Source: Typhlomys cinereus (taxonomy: Eukaryota; Chordata; Mammalia; Rodentia; Platacanthomyidae). From it: a stretch of DNA of 64,000 bases. The notes beneath the pieces are model-generated. The model was not told the DNA's origin and did no database searches. It was given only the letters and a program-made list of their open reading frames with translations. Numbering within the stretch: the first letter of the stretch is position 1; every line of letters starts with the position of its first letter. A program made the translations under genes and the position numbers. Positions 46,485 through 58,339 of the stretch are shown here, one piece after another. The stretch covers positions 14,343,688 to 14,407,687 of the forward strand of contig JALPQD010000004.1 of the NCBI GenBank assembly GCA_023101885.1, written 5' to 3'.

Positions 46485-46821
46485 GACGGGGGAGATGACT
46501 CAGTAGTTAAAACTTTTGCCTAGAAAATTAAAGGACCTGAGTTCAGATCCCCAGTTTCAACTTAAAAATACTAGGAACATATGATGGCAGCCTAAAATCT
46601 GGCCTTTGAAGATACAGCCTGGGAAATCACAGAGTAAACCAATAAAGAAATAGAGTAATCCAGGATGATTTTCAGTGTCACACTTGGGCCTCCATAGGCT
46701 CACACTGAAGTAGTTTCTTGTACATAAAGATGCATACACATATATATCTACAGTCATGAAACACACACATAAATACGTCCCCATATACTTTCACAAGCAA
46801 CAGTAATAAATAAATAAAATC
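46485..46821 (+). mobile_element. tRNA-derived SINE, diverged
   Basis: GGGGGAGATGACTCAGTAGTT (A box), GGACCTGAGTTCAGATCCCC (B box), GGAAATCACAGAG, AGAGTAATCCAGGATGATT, a CACA-rich degenerate segment and AATAAATAAATAAAA tail. Lies 65 bases after another SINE in the same orientation. Confidence 0.85.
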
Positions 46822-48804
46822 ATGTGGTGCTAAATTATGCAGATTTATTTTAAATAAAGTATTCATTATTTCATGTCACCTCATAAGCATGGTTCTTCTC
46901 AATTAATGCTCATAATAAACACTTATGAACCACATCATTTTATTTGCATAGTAAATGTTTATAAATTATGTTAACAGTTTCAATTTAGTCTTTATAAATG
47001 AGGTATCAAGTGAAAACAAGAATGTTATCTTCTTGTTGAGTTATCCCCCTCAAGAAAATCCTGAAAATCAGCTAGCCAAAAATGGACAGTTTAATTCTGC
47101 ATAACTTAAATTTAAAAGTATGTATCGGTTGCCTTTTGCAGAATAACAGTTTTTTTTTTTTTGTATCATTTGGCCAGACAAATCTTTTCGTGTATATGGT
47201 AAGAATCAAGCAAAACTTAATTGTTCAATAATCTTTAATCAATTAAGTTCTCATGTATGCTGTTCTTTGTGTGCATGAGTTTTTGTACATGTTTTCAGGA
47301 GCAGGAGTAGGTTCTGGAAGCTACAAGCTCTTAAGGGCCTTTTATTTATGTTTACTTGTCTTAAGGGGGCAGCAAAGGCACACTAAGCACTTGGTAGTAT
47401 TATATTCATCTAAAATTAAATGCAAACATTTATGTGATTGATTGCAGAATTTAAAGACAGTATGGTGATGCTTTTTACTCAGGTCTTTATAGAAACAAAA
47501 GTCAGTGTTTTCATAGGATGACATCTTTATTGTTTTTATATATTAAAAGCATACAACTTTCCCTTTCTCCTATGTACTTGTTTTCTAGCAGATTGGCCAG
47601 ATGGGTAGTGAGGTTGTTAGTGCTAGTGAACTGAGGCTCCAAAGGTTTTTCTCTCAAGTATAACTAATCTGTAATTGTTTTATTCAGTCTTTGCTAAAAT
47701 CTAAGGCAAGTGATTCATTAAAAATAAAATTTAAGGGATATTCAAGTTTTCTTAAGAGATACAGCATTCATACCAACATTATGAGTTGTAAATGATTTAC
47801 ATATAACAAGTCAAATACAATTTTATTTCCGTACACATATCTAATACTACTCAAAGTAAGATAATACAAATCTCTATGACTATGCAAAAAAGACTTCAAA
47901 GTAATTCTCCCTCTTTCAAAAACAAGAACATTTTAATTGAAAAATCACTGATTTTTTGTATCACTTCATCAGTGTTTATATTAACCAATACTTGTTAATG
48001 AACAATTATGACAAATAGAAATTTAGGTTATTACTTTAATTATTTTGATTTAATTCAAATGCAAAACTTACAAATTTTGTAACTTATATAAATACAGAAA
48101 AGTATATGTATGTGTATATCTTATATTTGTATTCCATACAGATTTTCAGAATGTTCATTACATTACATGTAGTTCTGTCAAATTCAGTGATCTAAGTACA
48201 AACTTCAAGGGATTAGATTGAAGGCATATTAAAAGTCATGCATGGCACAAAGTATAGAATGAAAAACCTGGTTAAAAACAATTATCTCATTTTCTAGAAA
48301 AATCTTAAATTACATTCGAAATTGCTTAAAGTGATAATAAAGGAATATGCAGAGACTATTTAAAATATATCAAAATTTCCATACATCAGCATATGATCAG
48401 CACCTTATCTGTTATTTTCAATAATTATTTGATTAAAATTAATTGTTAAAATTTAAGGACACAAAATACAAAAACAGTTCTGAGGAGATGATCAACAATC
48501 AGGAATGCTTCATCATAAGTCACAGTATTCATATTTCTAGAATCCAGTTAAAGGCTTAATAGGCATGGAAAACCACCCATACTCTCCAACCTGAACTATT
48601 GGCAAGCTCTAGGTTAAAGTAAGATACTCTGCTTCAATAACAACAGATGAGAGTAATTGATTAAAACACCTAACACAAGCCTCAGGACCCCGTATTTATG
48701 TACACATATATGTACATGTACTTGAAAACACATGTGGCCATATACATGTAAACATATACGTTCACACACATAAAAGAGACCTTGTTTCTTACTACCACAG
48801 GCAC
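46822..48804. other. Unannotated AT-rich sequence
   Basis: No gene recognised. A T12 run at about 47151-47162 and a CATA/TATG-rich patch at about 48700-48770 are the only simple features. Confidence 0.4.
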
Positions 48805-48960
48805 CTTATCAGTAGTCTTGTGATCCACATATGCAGAGGGACAGTATGCCAGAAAGAATATAGTAGGGAGAGGAGGAAATTGGGAGGAGGGGAATGGGAC
48901 AAGGACGTAATTGCATTTTGTTTGTATATAAAAAAATTGCAATAGAAAGCAAAGTATATT
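48805..48960 (+). mobile_element. LINE-1 3' end, sense, 5'-truncated
   Basis: Shares CTTGTGATCCACATATGCAG with the antisense copy at 1633-1657, then GGGAGAGGAGGAAATTGGG purine tract and an A-rich end (ATATAAAAAAATTGC). Only the terminal ~155 bases are present. Confidence 0.65.
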
Positions 48961-49114
48961 TTAAATGAGAGATATATTAAGTTTCAATTAATATTTAAAA
49001 TAATGAAATCTTGAATTGATTACTAAAATATCTAGCCTGAAAATCATATACATATATACAATGCAATACATATATATTACAAAGTATATAACTAGCTGCT
49101 TACAAGATGATATT

Positions 49115-49130
49115 AAGAAATATAATGTCT
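49115..49130. repeat. Left target-site duplication of young SINE
   Basis: AAGAAATATAATGTCT, repeated exactly at 49476-49491. Confidence 0.95.
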
Positions 49131-49475
49131 CCGGGCTGGAGAGGTGGCTCAGGGGTTAAGCCTCCGCCTTGCAGGCGGAAGGTCCCGAGTTCGGATCCCA
49201 GATCCCACGTATACACGCCAGGCGGAAGTGGGGGCGGCCTGCGCTTCTGGTCCTGGTAGGGCGGAGCCTGTGAATCCCGGGGCAGAAGGAGGTGGAGGCG
49301 TCCATGGTGGTTCGCGAATTCGTCCGTGGTTCTACACATACACAGACACACACACACACACACACACAGACACACACGCGCGCGCACATGCACACGCACA
49401 TGCACACGTACATGCACACAGTTGAATAAATAATAATAAAAAAAATTTTTAAAAAGTTTTAAAAAATTAAAAAAA
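49131..49475 (+). mobile_element. Near-consensus CA-tailed tRNA SINE, young insertion
   Basis: Perfect 16-bp duplications flank it. The polymerase III A box is TGGCTCAGGGGTT (49145-49157) and the B box GAGTTCGGATCCC (49187-49199). The body is rich in intact CpG. A CA/CG-rich segment (49335-49420) is followed by AATAAA (49425-49430), AATAATAATAAA and TTTTT (49446-49450). AATAAA plus an oligo-T terminator in the tail is the pattern of 'T+' SINEs such as rodent B2. Preserved CpGs and the perfect duplication imply recent insertion. The ORFs on both strands (93, 132 and 87 codons) are not genes. Confidence 0.96.
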
Positions 49476-49491
49476 AAGAAATATAATGTCT
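49476..49491. repeat. Right target-site duplication of young SINE
   Basis: AAGAAATATAATGTCT. Confidence 0.95.
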
Positions 49492-50815
49492 GAATCATTT
49501 ATAATTTTTGATCTCGCAGTTGCATGTTGCTCAATCTTTTCAACATTCAACAGATTTCTGCTAAATATTTACACAATCCATATGCTACTTTAATTTGGGG
49601 GGATATGCATATGTAATTATTGAAAGAGATCAATATGCAAATGCATAATTTATAACAATGTTAGGAAAGTGCTTCAAACTGGAACCATGGAAGAATCCAA
49701 GAGAAATCTGTCAAGCAGGCAAAATTTTCTCCCTGAGAAAGTAACACTTGAACAAAAATATGAGATTAGAGAGAATCACAAAATAAGAATGGAACAGAGT
49801 GAAGAAGACATTATGAAGCCTGGGTGGAGTGCTGGTTGGTATAAAAAATGGATAGCATACATGTAGATCTAAATGGGTGTGAAGGAAAGTGTGAGATTAG
49901 AGGCGGGGAACAAGATCTCTGCAAAACTGACTTTGTTCTAAAGGCAAATTAAGATACTTAATAAAATATGACCAAATTTCATTGCAGATTACTAAAAACA
50001 GTACAGGTAAGACAGAGATGTGCCCAGAGCAAGGAGAAACATTCCAGAAAAAAAAGAAGTGTACTATTTTACTTAAAAGACCACGGGAGTTTGAATGAAG
50101 AAATTTGAAAAATGTGAAATGAGTGTGTACACTAAGTTGGGAATGGAGTCATTGTATCATCCTTGGTTGAACTGACTAAACTGAGTTTCATTATCAGTAA
50201 ATCTAGGGATGGATTTGGGATTTGGTGACCCCAACAAAGGTCCTCCCAACCTATTCCTGATAGCTAAGCAAGCTGCTAGATTTCTTTCCTTCTTTTATTT
50301 TTAAAATCCAGCACAGATTCTTTTTAATGCTAGAGAACAGAGGTTAAGTCCAGGATTCTTTTCCTCGGCTGGTGTTACCTTCAAAGAAGCCAATTGGACT
50401 TACGCAGGCTTCTTTGGACTCCTTCACCTGATAATAAGAGGGAACTGCAAAATTCTCAGCTGAACATGCTTAAAAAGTGTGACTGATTACTTGCCCTGGT
50501 TGCTGCCAGTTCTGTTTCCTTCAGTTGAGCTGTTGGGAGACTTCCTTAACACACTGTGTGCTCCAGAAAACAACCTGGGATAAGAAGACTTCAGTGGGGG
50601 AAAAAAGCCAGAAGTAGAATTTCCAAATTTTAGATTAGAGCTCTGTCAAATTTACTAACTGATTATAGAGAAATTTGCAACATGTGTAGTAGACCAACAT
50701 CTCTACACGTGCACCCTCTGTATGTTTGATGCCCTCAAAAACTGTTTACTTGGTGATAATATGCTTCATTCTATTTATTGTTACATAATATACTTGCATT
50801 AAATCTTTTAAATTC
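49492..50815. other. Unassigned sequence
   Basis: No gene recognised. A purine-rich stretch (49670-49930) gives a 65-codon ORF with Glu/Lys bias but no family resemblance; it may be an old repeat. Confidence 0.4.
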
Positions 50816-50980
50816 AGGCTGGCTGATACTCAATGGATAAGGCATATGCTTGCAAACTTGGAAACCTAAATTCAATCTCCAGAACTCCTAATAGTAGAAG
50901 GAAAAGTTGTATTCTGACCAGTGCATCATGGAATGAATGTATGCTCCTTCTCTTTCTCTCTAATAAATAAATAAAATATT
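50816..50980 (+). mobile_element. tRNA-derived SINE, CT-tailed family
   Basis: Head GGCTGGCTGATACTCAATGG (A-box region), TTGCAAACTTGGAAACC, B-box-like AAATTCAATCTCC, then CTTCTCTTTCTCTCTAATAAATAAATAAAAT. Different from the CA-tailed family. This family is a second clue for a dipodoid rodent (inference). Confidence 0.7.
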
Positions 50981-51096
50981 AAGGATATCTCATCTAACTT
51001 GCATGTAACTAGGGTTATGAAAATTCAAAAAAGAAGTTATTCAAATAAAAGTAGGCATAATAGGAGTAATAAATCTAGAAGAAGGCAACCAGTAAA

Positions 51097-51155
<59 letters not shown>

Positions 51156-53299
51156 TTTTGAAATGTACTTTGCAGTTATTGTTGATAAAGGAAATAGATA
51201 TGTTAGTTTTATTCAGCACTGTAAGTACCACTTTTTACATGCTACTGTAAATGACTGGTGGTAACTGGATAATAATGGAATGGTCTTTCACTTGTTAATC
51301 ATCCAAAAAAGAGAATGTGACTTAGTCATCAATGGCAATCATATTAGAATTGCAACATATGGCAAATTGAATCTTTTTTGTACAGTGGCATTCAGTTGTT
51401 CAGGACCATGTACAAAACTAATGGGAACATGAGGTAAATTTAGCATCTTTACTGCTTTAATTGATCCTAAAATAAGTAATTATGTTGTGTATAAAGTCAG
51501 TTTGTCCTTTGTTCATTAATTATGACATGCATATTTATAGCAGACATACACAAGTTCAATGGTTGCAGACTGCCCTGCAGGAGACCTGAAGGAGAAACAA
51601 GCTGAAGTAATTCTGAAGTATGTTTCCAAAACATACTGAAGAGTGGTGGCCTTTGTTTCTTTAGCTGCAAAAAGAATGGAATAATGTGTAGAATGTAGAA
51701 TTATCCTTAAAAGTCTTTTTATTTGTAAGTATTGTAATAATTGGAGAGCTTTTATCTTGTTTTAGCTTAAAATTATCCTATTCATGTTGAGTTTTAAATA
51801 TTCCTGCTGCTGCTTTGTTGAAGTCAAGCTTTTATTATAGTTGCTTTTTACTTTTTTCTTCTTGGAAGGAGAAGCAGTGTTTTTGATTGTCCACTCTTTA
51901 CTGGACCTGATCTCTGAAAGCACATTTTGAGACCTACAGAGACAACAAGTCACAATTTCCAGCCTCTGTTCCTAGAGCTTCTGGTTTAATCCATCTGAGG
52001 GACCAAAGAGAGTGTTTCACAAACTCCTAGATGATTCTGCCACAAAGCAGTGGGACCATAGCTTCAAATTTGTATCCTACTACCAAAGGAAAATATTACA
52101 AAAGTTTAACATATGAGGACATACACAGTATGTAGACCTTGCTGACATTTGGAGACATAATTTCCAATTAAACAAGATGAACAATTAGCAAAATAGTGTG
52201 ACATAAAGTTATTAAAGTCATACAAATATGAATGATTTGACAAATTTTCAGTTTTGTCACAGAAAAATAAAACAAAACATGTAACAATTCATATCACTGA
52301 AACTTAATAACTTAAGAAAGTTAACAGTAGCAGTTTTCATTCAAATGCTTGGTAATGTTTCTATGTGCAATTTGCAAGTAAGCACACATTTATGTTGTGC
52401 TTTCCATAGTACAGAACATAGAGAAGAATAATAGGAACACAAACAAGGGGGACTATTACAGATGCACATAATATGCAAACAAATATATATGCTAATATAT
52501 TTGTGTATATATATACAAATACATACATAAATGTATATACATGTACACATGTGCATAGATAAATATATACATATACATGTAAGTATGGGTAAAGGAAGGA
52601 CAGCAAATCTAATGATATGATCAAGCTCACAGCTACTAAATTGATGTAGTTTTGTTGATCCCAACATCCAGATTCAGGGGCTCTAAATCAGTTTCTTCAC
52701 TGCAACAGCAGGGACTAATACATTATACAGACATATTACAACCAATAGATAAGACAACTGTCTTTTATGAAAGGAGTGAAATTGACTCCATTAAGTCTTG
52801 GAAATCTGTCTCCTTGTCATTAGAAGCATCTATTATGAGACTTTTTGACTATCTTAACTGTAGAGAAGTCAACTGCGGTTTCTGGAAGAAATAAAAGGTG
52901 TAGTAAAAACATAGCCATTTAAAACTTACTATATTTTATTGCTATCCTTGTAGATAATATAAACTATTACTTAATTTAATTATGTAGATGTTAATATAAT
53001 TTCCTATGCAAAAATTTCATATTTAAAAAATCACCATAATCATAAAATTATTTTATGTCATAAATACAGCAAATAAACTGATTCTCACCAGAAAATTTTA
53101 AAAAATTGTATTTTGGGGTATTAATTAAATATAATGTCAAATGAGTTAAGGCAAAATGTGTTCAGTTTCTGAAATATAGCTACTTAAAAAAGTTACTCAA
53201 GAAATATTTTTCCTATTGTGCTTAATTATTTATTTGTGTGCATTAGTTACTTTACAGATAAATTAAGAGAGAATCCTCCCTCTCCTTTTACAGGTCAAG
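50981..53299. other. Unannotated AT-rich sequence
   Basis: Contains a (TG)n run at 51100-51153 and a TATA/CATA-rich patch at 52480-52580; otherwise nothing recognised. Confidence 0.4.
51100..51153. repeat. (TG)n microsatellite
   Basis: About 27 uninterrupted TG units. Confidence 0.97.
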
Positions 53300-53545
53300 G
53301 AAATACATTCCATGATGAGAGGAAAGACCTGGCAGCTGAGTCTTTATATTCAGTCATGAAACAGATGAAAAAGGAAGTAGAGCTAGTCTAAAAATTTTTA
53401 AAGCCCACTCTTAGTCATCCATTTCCCCCCATGAGACTCTGCCTCCTAAGGCTTCACAATATTTTGAAACAATACCAATAGCTGGGGATCAGGTGTGCAA
53501 ATATGTGGGACTTTGGGGGACATTTCATGTTTAAGCAACAAATGA
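53300..53545 (-). mobile_element. MaLR-related repeat, antisense, old
   Basis: The + strand GCCTCCTAAGGCTTCACAAT, ACCAATAGCTGGGGATCAGG and GGGACTTTGGGGGACATTTC reproduce, in order, a block common in rodent MaLR-related repeats. Family name inferred. Confidence 0.45.
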
Positions 53546-53559
53546 TCATAAAAGAGGGT

Positions 53560-53660
53560 TTTGAGAATAAATAGAGAATAAAACTTGATTTTTATCTTCA
53601 CTCAACATTATGTATTTGTTTGAGTATAAAATAATTTGAGTGTAATAAACACCAAACATA

Positions 53661-53703
<43 letters not shown>

Positions 53704-55309
53704 GGTGTGTGTGTTCGTGTTGTGTGTGCTTGTATGTTAGGTTTCCTGGATGTCAATTAGACCCTTATGCACTATAGTTAACCACTCTATTATTAAGCTG
53801 CAGTCATAAAGAAATAAAAATATTTTACTGTGCAACCCAAATGAATTGTAAACAATAGATGTAGAATAATATGACAGAAAACAAAATAGAGGAAAAGACA
53901 AAGAATGAAACAAACAAACAAAAAAATGAAATAGAAGACTCTGAGTCTGCCAATGCAGCTAACTTACAAAAAAGAGCAAGGAAGGAAGGTAATTTAAAAA
54001 TAAAAAGAAGGGTTCAGCCAAGTGAGTCTGTGACTTCTAAAACTGGAGAATGTATCAGTGATGTCATACTGCAGAAAGTTTTCCTCAGTTGCCTAGAAGA
54101 ATCAGAAATCCACTAGAAAGGGGCCAGGGAGTTCTTTCAATGAACTGTGAGAATCCTGGAAAAAAAGTTACAATGCCTTTAAATAGAAGAGTTTGAGTTT
54201 CTTGGAATATCAGATTGTGACATAATCAAGGATAGCTATTTAAAACAGATGTATATGCTTTAGAGAGGCTATCAGATTTGGTTCCTATGGATTCAATAAA
54301 TAAAAACAGACCCTACTCACTCTCCTTCTCCTCCACTGGTTTTGAAGCAATTTTGCTATTTTCCATTTTGTTCTAAGCACTTTAACCCATGAAACTGAAA
54401 GAGGATTAAATATTTTAAATGAACATTAAATGTTCTTCAGTTTTACCAAGTTTGTTTATTTAAACTTATTGTGTAAACATCAATAAAGAGTCTATCAAAA
54501 ACTTATAAAACAGTACAATTTATAAAATGTAATTGTCTCATTTTTTATCATTTTCCTGTAATGTGCTGTGGAATTATTTCACAGACTTTAAAAGGTAAAG
54601 TTAAAATGAAATAATATTAAATAATTAACCAAAACTGTTATATATACATATATATATGAAGCATGTATTATAATTATGCAAGTAATGTTTTAAAATGATT
54701 AACTTCAACAATATTCAGTTTATATCTAATGTGAAACTTATGAGTTCACACATACAGAATCATCATTCTTAAAAAAGCAAATCATAATGTATGAAAATGC
54801 TCAAAACTTATACATCATAATGTTAATATGTTATCTTTTTGAATAGTGAACTTTATATATTTATTTTTCTCTTATGTATAAAAATACATAAAAGGATTAT
54901 TATGATAAAAATATTTAGCCTTAAATTATCTATAAACAATATACTCATTTTCACAAAATGAATATTAAGTGGTTGATTTACATAGTGTTCTTTGTGAAAA
55001 GTGTTGCTTTGTATTTTAACCATTTTAGAGAAATAAATTACCACATTTTTCAAACTTTATATATGTATGAACAACTTTCTTTGCTGATCATACTTGAATT
55101 CTTTCTCAGTGATTTTTCTGCTTATAAAGTAGATCTGTTCTTGGATACATTTACAGTAAAGGGTTTCTTAGAGATTAGAGATGGCTCTCAAGGTGCCTCT
55201 CTGACCAGTAGGCATCACATTATTCTCAGCTCACAAACTTCTTTGATGTTATCTTACAATACAATGAGTAAGATGTCTGAGAACTGTTTGAAAAGTATCT
55301 TGATTAATG
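53560..55309. other. Unannotated AT-rich sequence
   Basis: Contains (TG)n at 53662-53715. The Lys/Glu-rich ORF at 53871-54116 shows no recognised family. Confidence 0.4.
53662..53715. repeat. (TG)n microsatellite
   Basis: TG run with a TTGGG interruption near 53700. Confidence 0.95.
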
Positions 55310-55324
55310 AATGTTTTTCACAAA

Positions 55325-55347
55325 CACATACTGTGTGTGCGTGTGTT

Positions 55348-55394
<47 letters not shown>

Positions 55395-55638
55395 CTTTGT
55401 GTAGTAGAGGGTACTAGAATGTTTTTCTGAGAAAGTCCAAGGGCGACTTCCAGAATCATCCTGATTTGTTCTACTTCTTTGTGCTTTGCTCTGGAATTTT
55501 CAAGGCTTCCCTTTCCAATACTTGAAGTGTAGGCCATCATGATTCCTGCCCTACATTTTCAGTTGGGATCTAGAAACTATGTTGAGATTCTTTTGCTTAG
55601 AAAGCAAAAACTTAACCCCTGAGACATCTTTCTACCCT
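55325..55638 (-). mobile_element. tRNA-derived SINE (CA-tailed), antisense
   Basis: TG run 55331-55393, then GAGAAAGTCCAAGGGCGACTT, AGAATCATCCTGATTTGTTC, CTTTGCTCTGGAATTTTCAAG, ACTTAACCCCTGAGACATC and a decayed head (TTTCTACCCTA). Confidence 0.85.
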
Positions 55639-55691
55639 AAAAGATACTTTTTTATGATTAAAAAATCTTCCTAAGTTCTTGTCACGTTTAT

Positions 55692-55703
55692 CACCAAGTG
55701 GCA
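55692..55703. repeat. Target-site duplication (left)
   Basis: CACCAAGTGGCA, repeated at 56079-56090. Confidence 0.85.
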
Positions 55704-55721
55704 GGGATTTTTTTTTGCATT

Positions 55722-55784
<63 letters not shown>

Positions 55785-56078
55785 GTGTGTGCGTGTGTGT
55801 GTGTGCATGTGTGTGTGTGTTTATGAACCAGATGACAGATGACACTTAGGCATATGTTTGTGGAGGACCAAGGTTGCCATAGGGAAACTCTCCTAGATTG
55901 CTCTACCTTCTTGAATTGCTCAGAGGTTTCCCAGACTCCTCCTTTCTGGTTCAAAAAAGCAAGCTGTTGTTATTTCTGCGACTTCTGCCTGGCATTTTTA
56001 CAGCCATTCTGTGGATTCAAATATAGAATATTCTGCTTGTGAGGTGAAGGTTTTAACATCTAAGCCTCATACTTAGCC
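55704..56078 (-). mobile_element. tRNA-derived SINE (CA-tailed), antisense, with target-site duplication
   Basis: 12-bp identical flanks (CACCAAGTGGCA). The T-rich start is followed by a long TG/CG tract (about 55723-55820, including GCGCGCGCG), GGAGGACCAAGGTTGCCAT, GCTCAGAGGTTTCCCAGAC, CTGCCTGGCATTTTTACAG and CTTGTGAGGTGAAGG, ending ACTTAGCC. Confidence 0.92.
55723..55820. repeat. TG/CG alternating microsatellite
   Basis: About 95 bases of TG with CGCGCG centre; strongest Z-DNA-type tract in the window. Confidence 0.95.
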
Positions 56079-56607
56079 CACCAAGTGGCAACTGGAAAAG
56101 ATGTTATATTTTCATGTCATTTTGTTGAGGAAAATGTAAATCATTTTCTAAATAAATTGTATTTATTGAGGATGAAAGTTTTATACTAATGTTAAATAAA
56201 ATACGCCTTAGTAAAAGCAAAAATAGTTGGGAATTAAAACTTTCTGTCAATATCTACAAAATTGTAAACAAAGAAACAATCAAGGCTATCAGAAAAGTTT
56301 GTCTAAGATTCACTTAAGCAGAAAAATTGGACATTTTAAATAATGTTACCATAAAATATCACTAATTTTATCTAAACTGCCTATATTCCCCAAAAGGAAG
56401 CAGCCTGAAAGTTTCTTCTTAATGACCAAAGTTGTACTAAGGCAGAGGCATGTGTTTGAAGAGGTTTAGAAATTATATGAAAATCTCAGAACAGGGACAG
56501 TTTTAAGACAAATACTTTTGTTTATTTTGTATGAAGTTCTTTTCTAAAATAAAGATTGATAATTTCAAATGTTCATGCTTTATTGAATGTTCAGTATACA
56601 GGTTTAC

Positions 56608-56916
56608 TTTTTTTTCTTTAATTTATGTTTATGATTGTGAGTGTGTATGCATGCATTTGCATGTGGGTGAATATACATGTGTATGTGGGTGTATTTACCT
56701 GAGTACAATTGAATGCATGTGCCTGTACAATGCAAATGGGTGATATTGGGAATCATCTTTGATCATGTTTCCACCTTATTGTGAAACTGTGCCTCTAATT
56801 AATCCCAGAGCATTGCTAATAGGGCTGGTCCGGTTAGAGAGCTTGCTTTGGGAATTTTAACTCAGGTTCCTTTGTTGGTGAGGCAAGCGATTTAACCACT
56901 GAACCAACTCCCCAGC
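56608..56916 (-). mobile_element. B3/B2-like old SINE, antisense
   Basis: The + strand starts with T-rich sequence and degenerate TGTATG repeats and ends GAGGCAAGCGATTTAACC, ACTGAACCAACTCCCCAGC. The reading GCTGGGGAGTTGGTTCAGTGG on the minus strand is a B2/B3-type head with A box TGGTTCAGTGG. Diverged and probably older than the CA-tailed family. Confidence 0.65.
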
Positions 56917-56917
56917 A

Positions 56918-57599
56918 GAGGTTTAACTGTTTTTGAATAAATGCTTTAAGTGGATCATCTCATAAAAACAGTAAGAAATAGACTAACACAAGTGTCAGAA
57001 GTGGACTTGTTATGAAATTAGTCAGAAATCTCTTAGACATCAATCATATCACATTTGTCACCTCTTCAAATTATTGTTTAAAAAATCTCTTCCTAAGCAG
57101 GCCCCTCACTTGGAATTTTTTCATTCATTACCTGATACATTATCTTTGCTACATGCACTTTTCATTAGAATATAAAGCATAAAACATCAGGAACCTGAGA
57201 ATCTTGTGTGGACTCAGTAACTTTCTACTGTCTTTCTGAAAATGGCTTAATATTTCATCATTTATATTTTTAAATTTTCCATTATTCCTGATCATTTTGC
57301 TCTTCCCAGATTTATTTAATACTTCCTTAAAAACACTTCAATTTTTACTGTAAGGGTTAGGATTAGTTTGAATTAAAATGTAGAAATTGGTAAGCAAGTT
57401 TTAATTTTATCTTTAACTGTATTAAATACATTGTGTATATCTTACCTCTTTTTTAAAATGTGATTCTAAATAAAAGACTAAACAATTAAATTTATCATGT
57501 TCTGTAATAAAAGGAAAGAAAATGGGAACTAATAATTTATTAAAATATAAACCTTAGAATATTCTTTTGACATTTTTTGGAAATGCATTATGTTGATAT
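56918..57599. other. Unannotated AT-rich sequence
   Basis: Nothing recognised. Confidence 0.45.
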
Positions 57600-58319
57600 G
57601 GGGTCAGTCTCACCAAATGTTCAAGTGTCCCTGCATGGTCGCCAAATGATGCAGGACAGTCTTTTGTCTGTCCTATCTGAGTCACCATATGATGCAGAGA
57701 CAGGAAATGACCGTCCCAATGATGTGGATTTTTTGTGTTCCAGAGTCAAAGATTGAAACCAGAACATGTGTAGAAGATTAAGGTAGAGTTGTTAAAGGAA
57801 AGAAAAGCTGGAATTCATGGACTTCAGATGTGGAGTGCCATGAGGGGCTAGGATGCCCTGGAGAACTCATGAGAAGCAGCTAGAAAGAACTCATGGAATC
57901 CATGAGAAACAGGCATAGAACTAGGAACAGACTCATGGCACTAGAGTGCCATGAGGAGCTAAGGCGCCAAAGATGACTCCCAGAGTTAGGCATATTTATA
58001 CACCTGCATATTTATACACAAGCCCAAGGGAACTGTTTTTTTCTCATTGGTTAACTCCCATTGGGGTCCAACCCAGTCACTCTTGGGCCGGACAGTGGAC
58101 TAGAGATAAAGTTGTTTGTTTGATATGGAGAATTTATCTCCATAATCTTTTCATAGGGAAATTGGTCTCTGGGAGGATTGGAGTTGGTTCCTTAACAGGG
58201 ATATTACTTCAGGGTGATTCTAGCAGTGGGGGATGGCCTTCAGGAATTCCAAAGACCTTCAAAGACCTTAGAGACCATCCCAGAGTAGTTGCTCTAATCC
58301 TGCCCCAATATCAACAACA
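57600..58319 (-). mobile_element. Endogenous retrovirus LTR with short leader remnant, antisense
   Basis: Minus strand from 58319: begins TGTTGTTGATATTGGGG, with CCAAT in GGTTAACCAATGAG (58044-58056), two TATAAATA boxes (about 57993-58016), and U5-like sequence ending TGCATCA near 57647. Two bases follow, then TGGCGACCATGCAGGGAC (57627-57644), which resembles a lysine-tRNA primer-binding site with four mismatches. A ~30-base leader remnant ends near 57600. No gag, pol or env sequence is present. The LTR is about 673 bp. Class-II affiliation is inferred from the primer site only. Confidence 0.7.
57990..58019 (-). promoter_or_regulatory. Duplicated TATA module in LTR
   Basis: GCATATTTATACAC occurs at 57990-58003 and again at 58006-58019 (+ strand), each giving TATAAATATGC on the LTR strand. 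A CCAAT box lies upstream. Confidence 0.75.
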
Positions 58320-58339
58320 TTTAAAGTAAAAACAAGCAG

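Noticed and set aside
49131..49205. Functional tRNA gene
   Set aside because: A and B boxes are present, but the sequence continues into a SINE body and tail, and no tRNA cloverleaf with an aminoacyl stem closes.
49144..49498. ORFs of 93 and 132 codons
   Set aside because: Both are the near-consensus SINE read in sense or antisense; the same peptides recur at 58363-58755.
53871..54116. Lys/Glu-rich 81-codon ORF as a nuclear protein fragment
   Set aside because: Composition follows the A-rich DNA; no recognised family or gene-like flanks.
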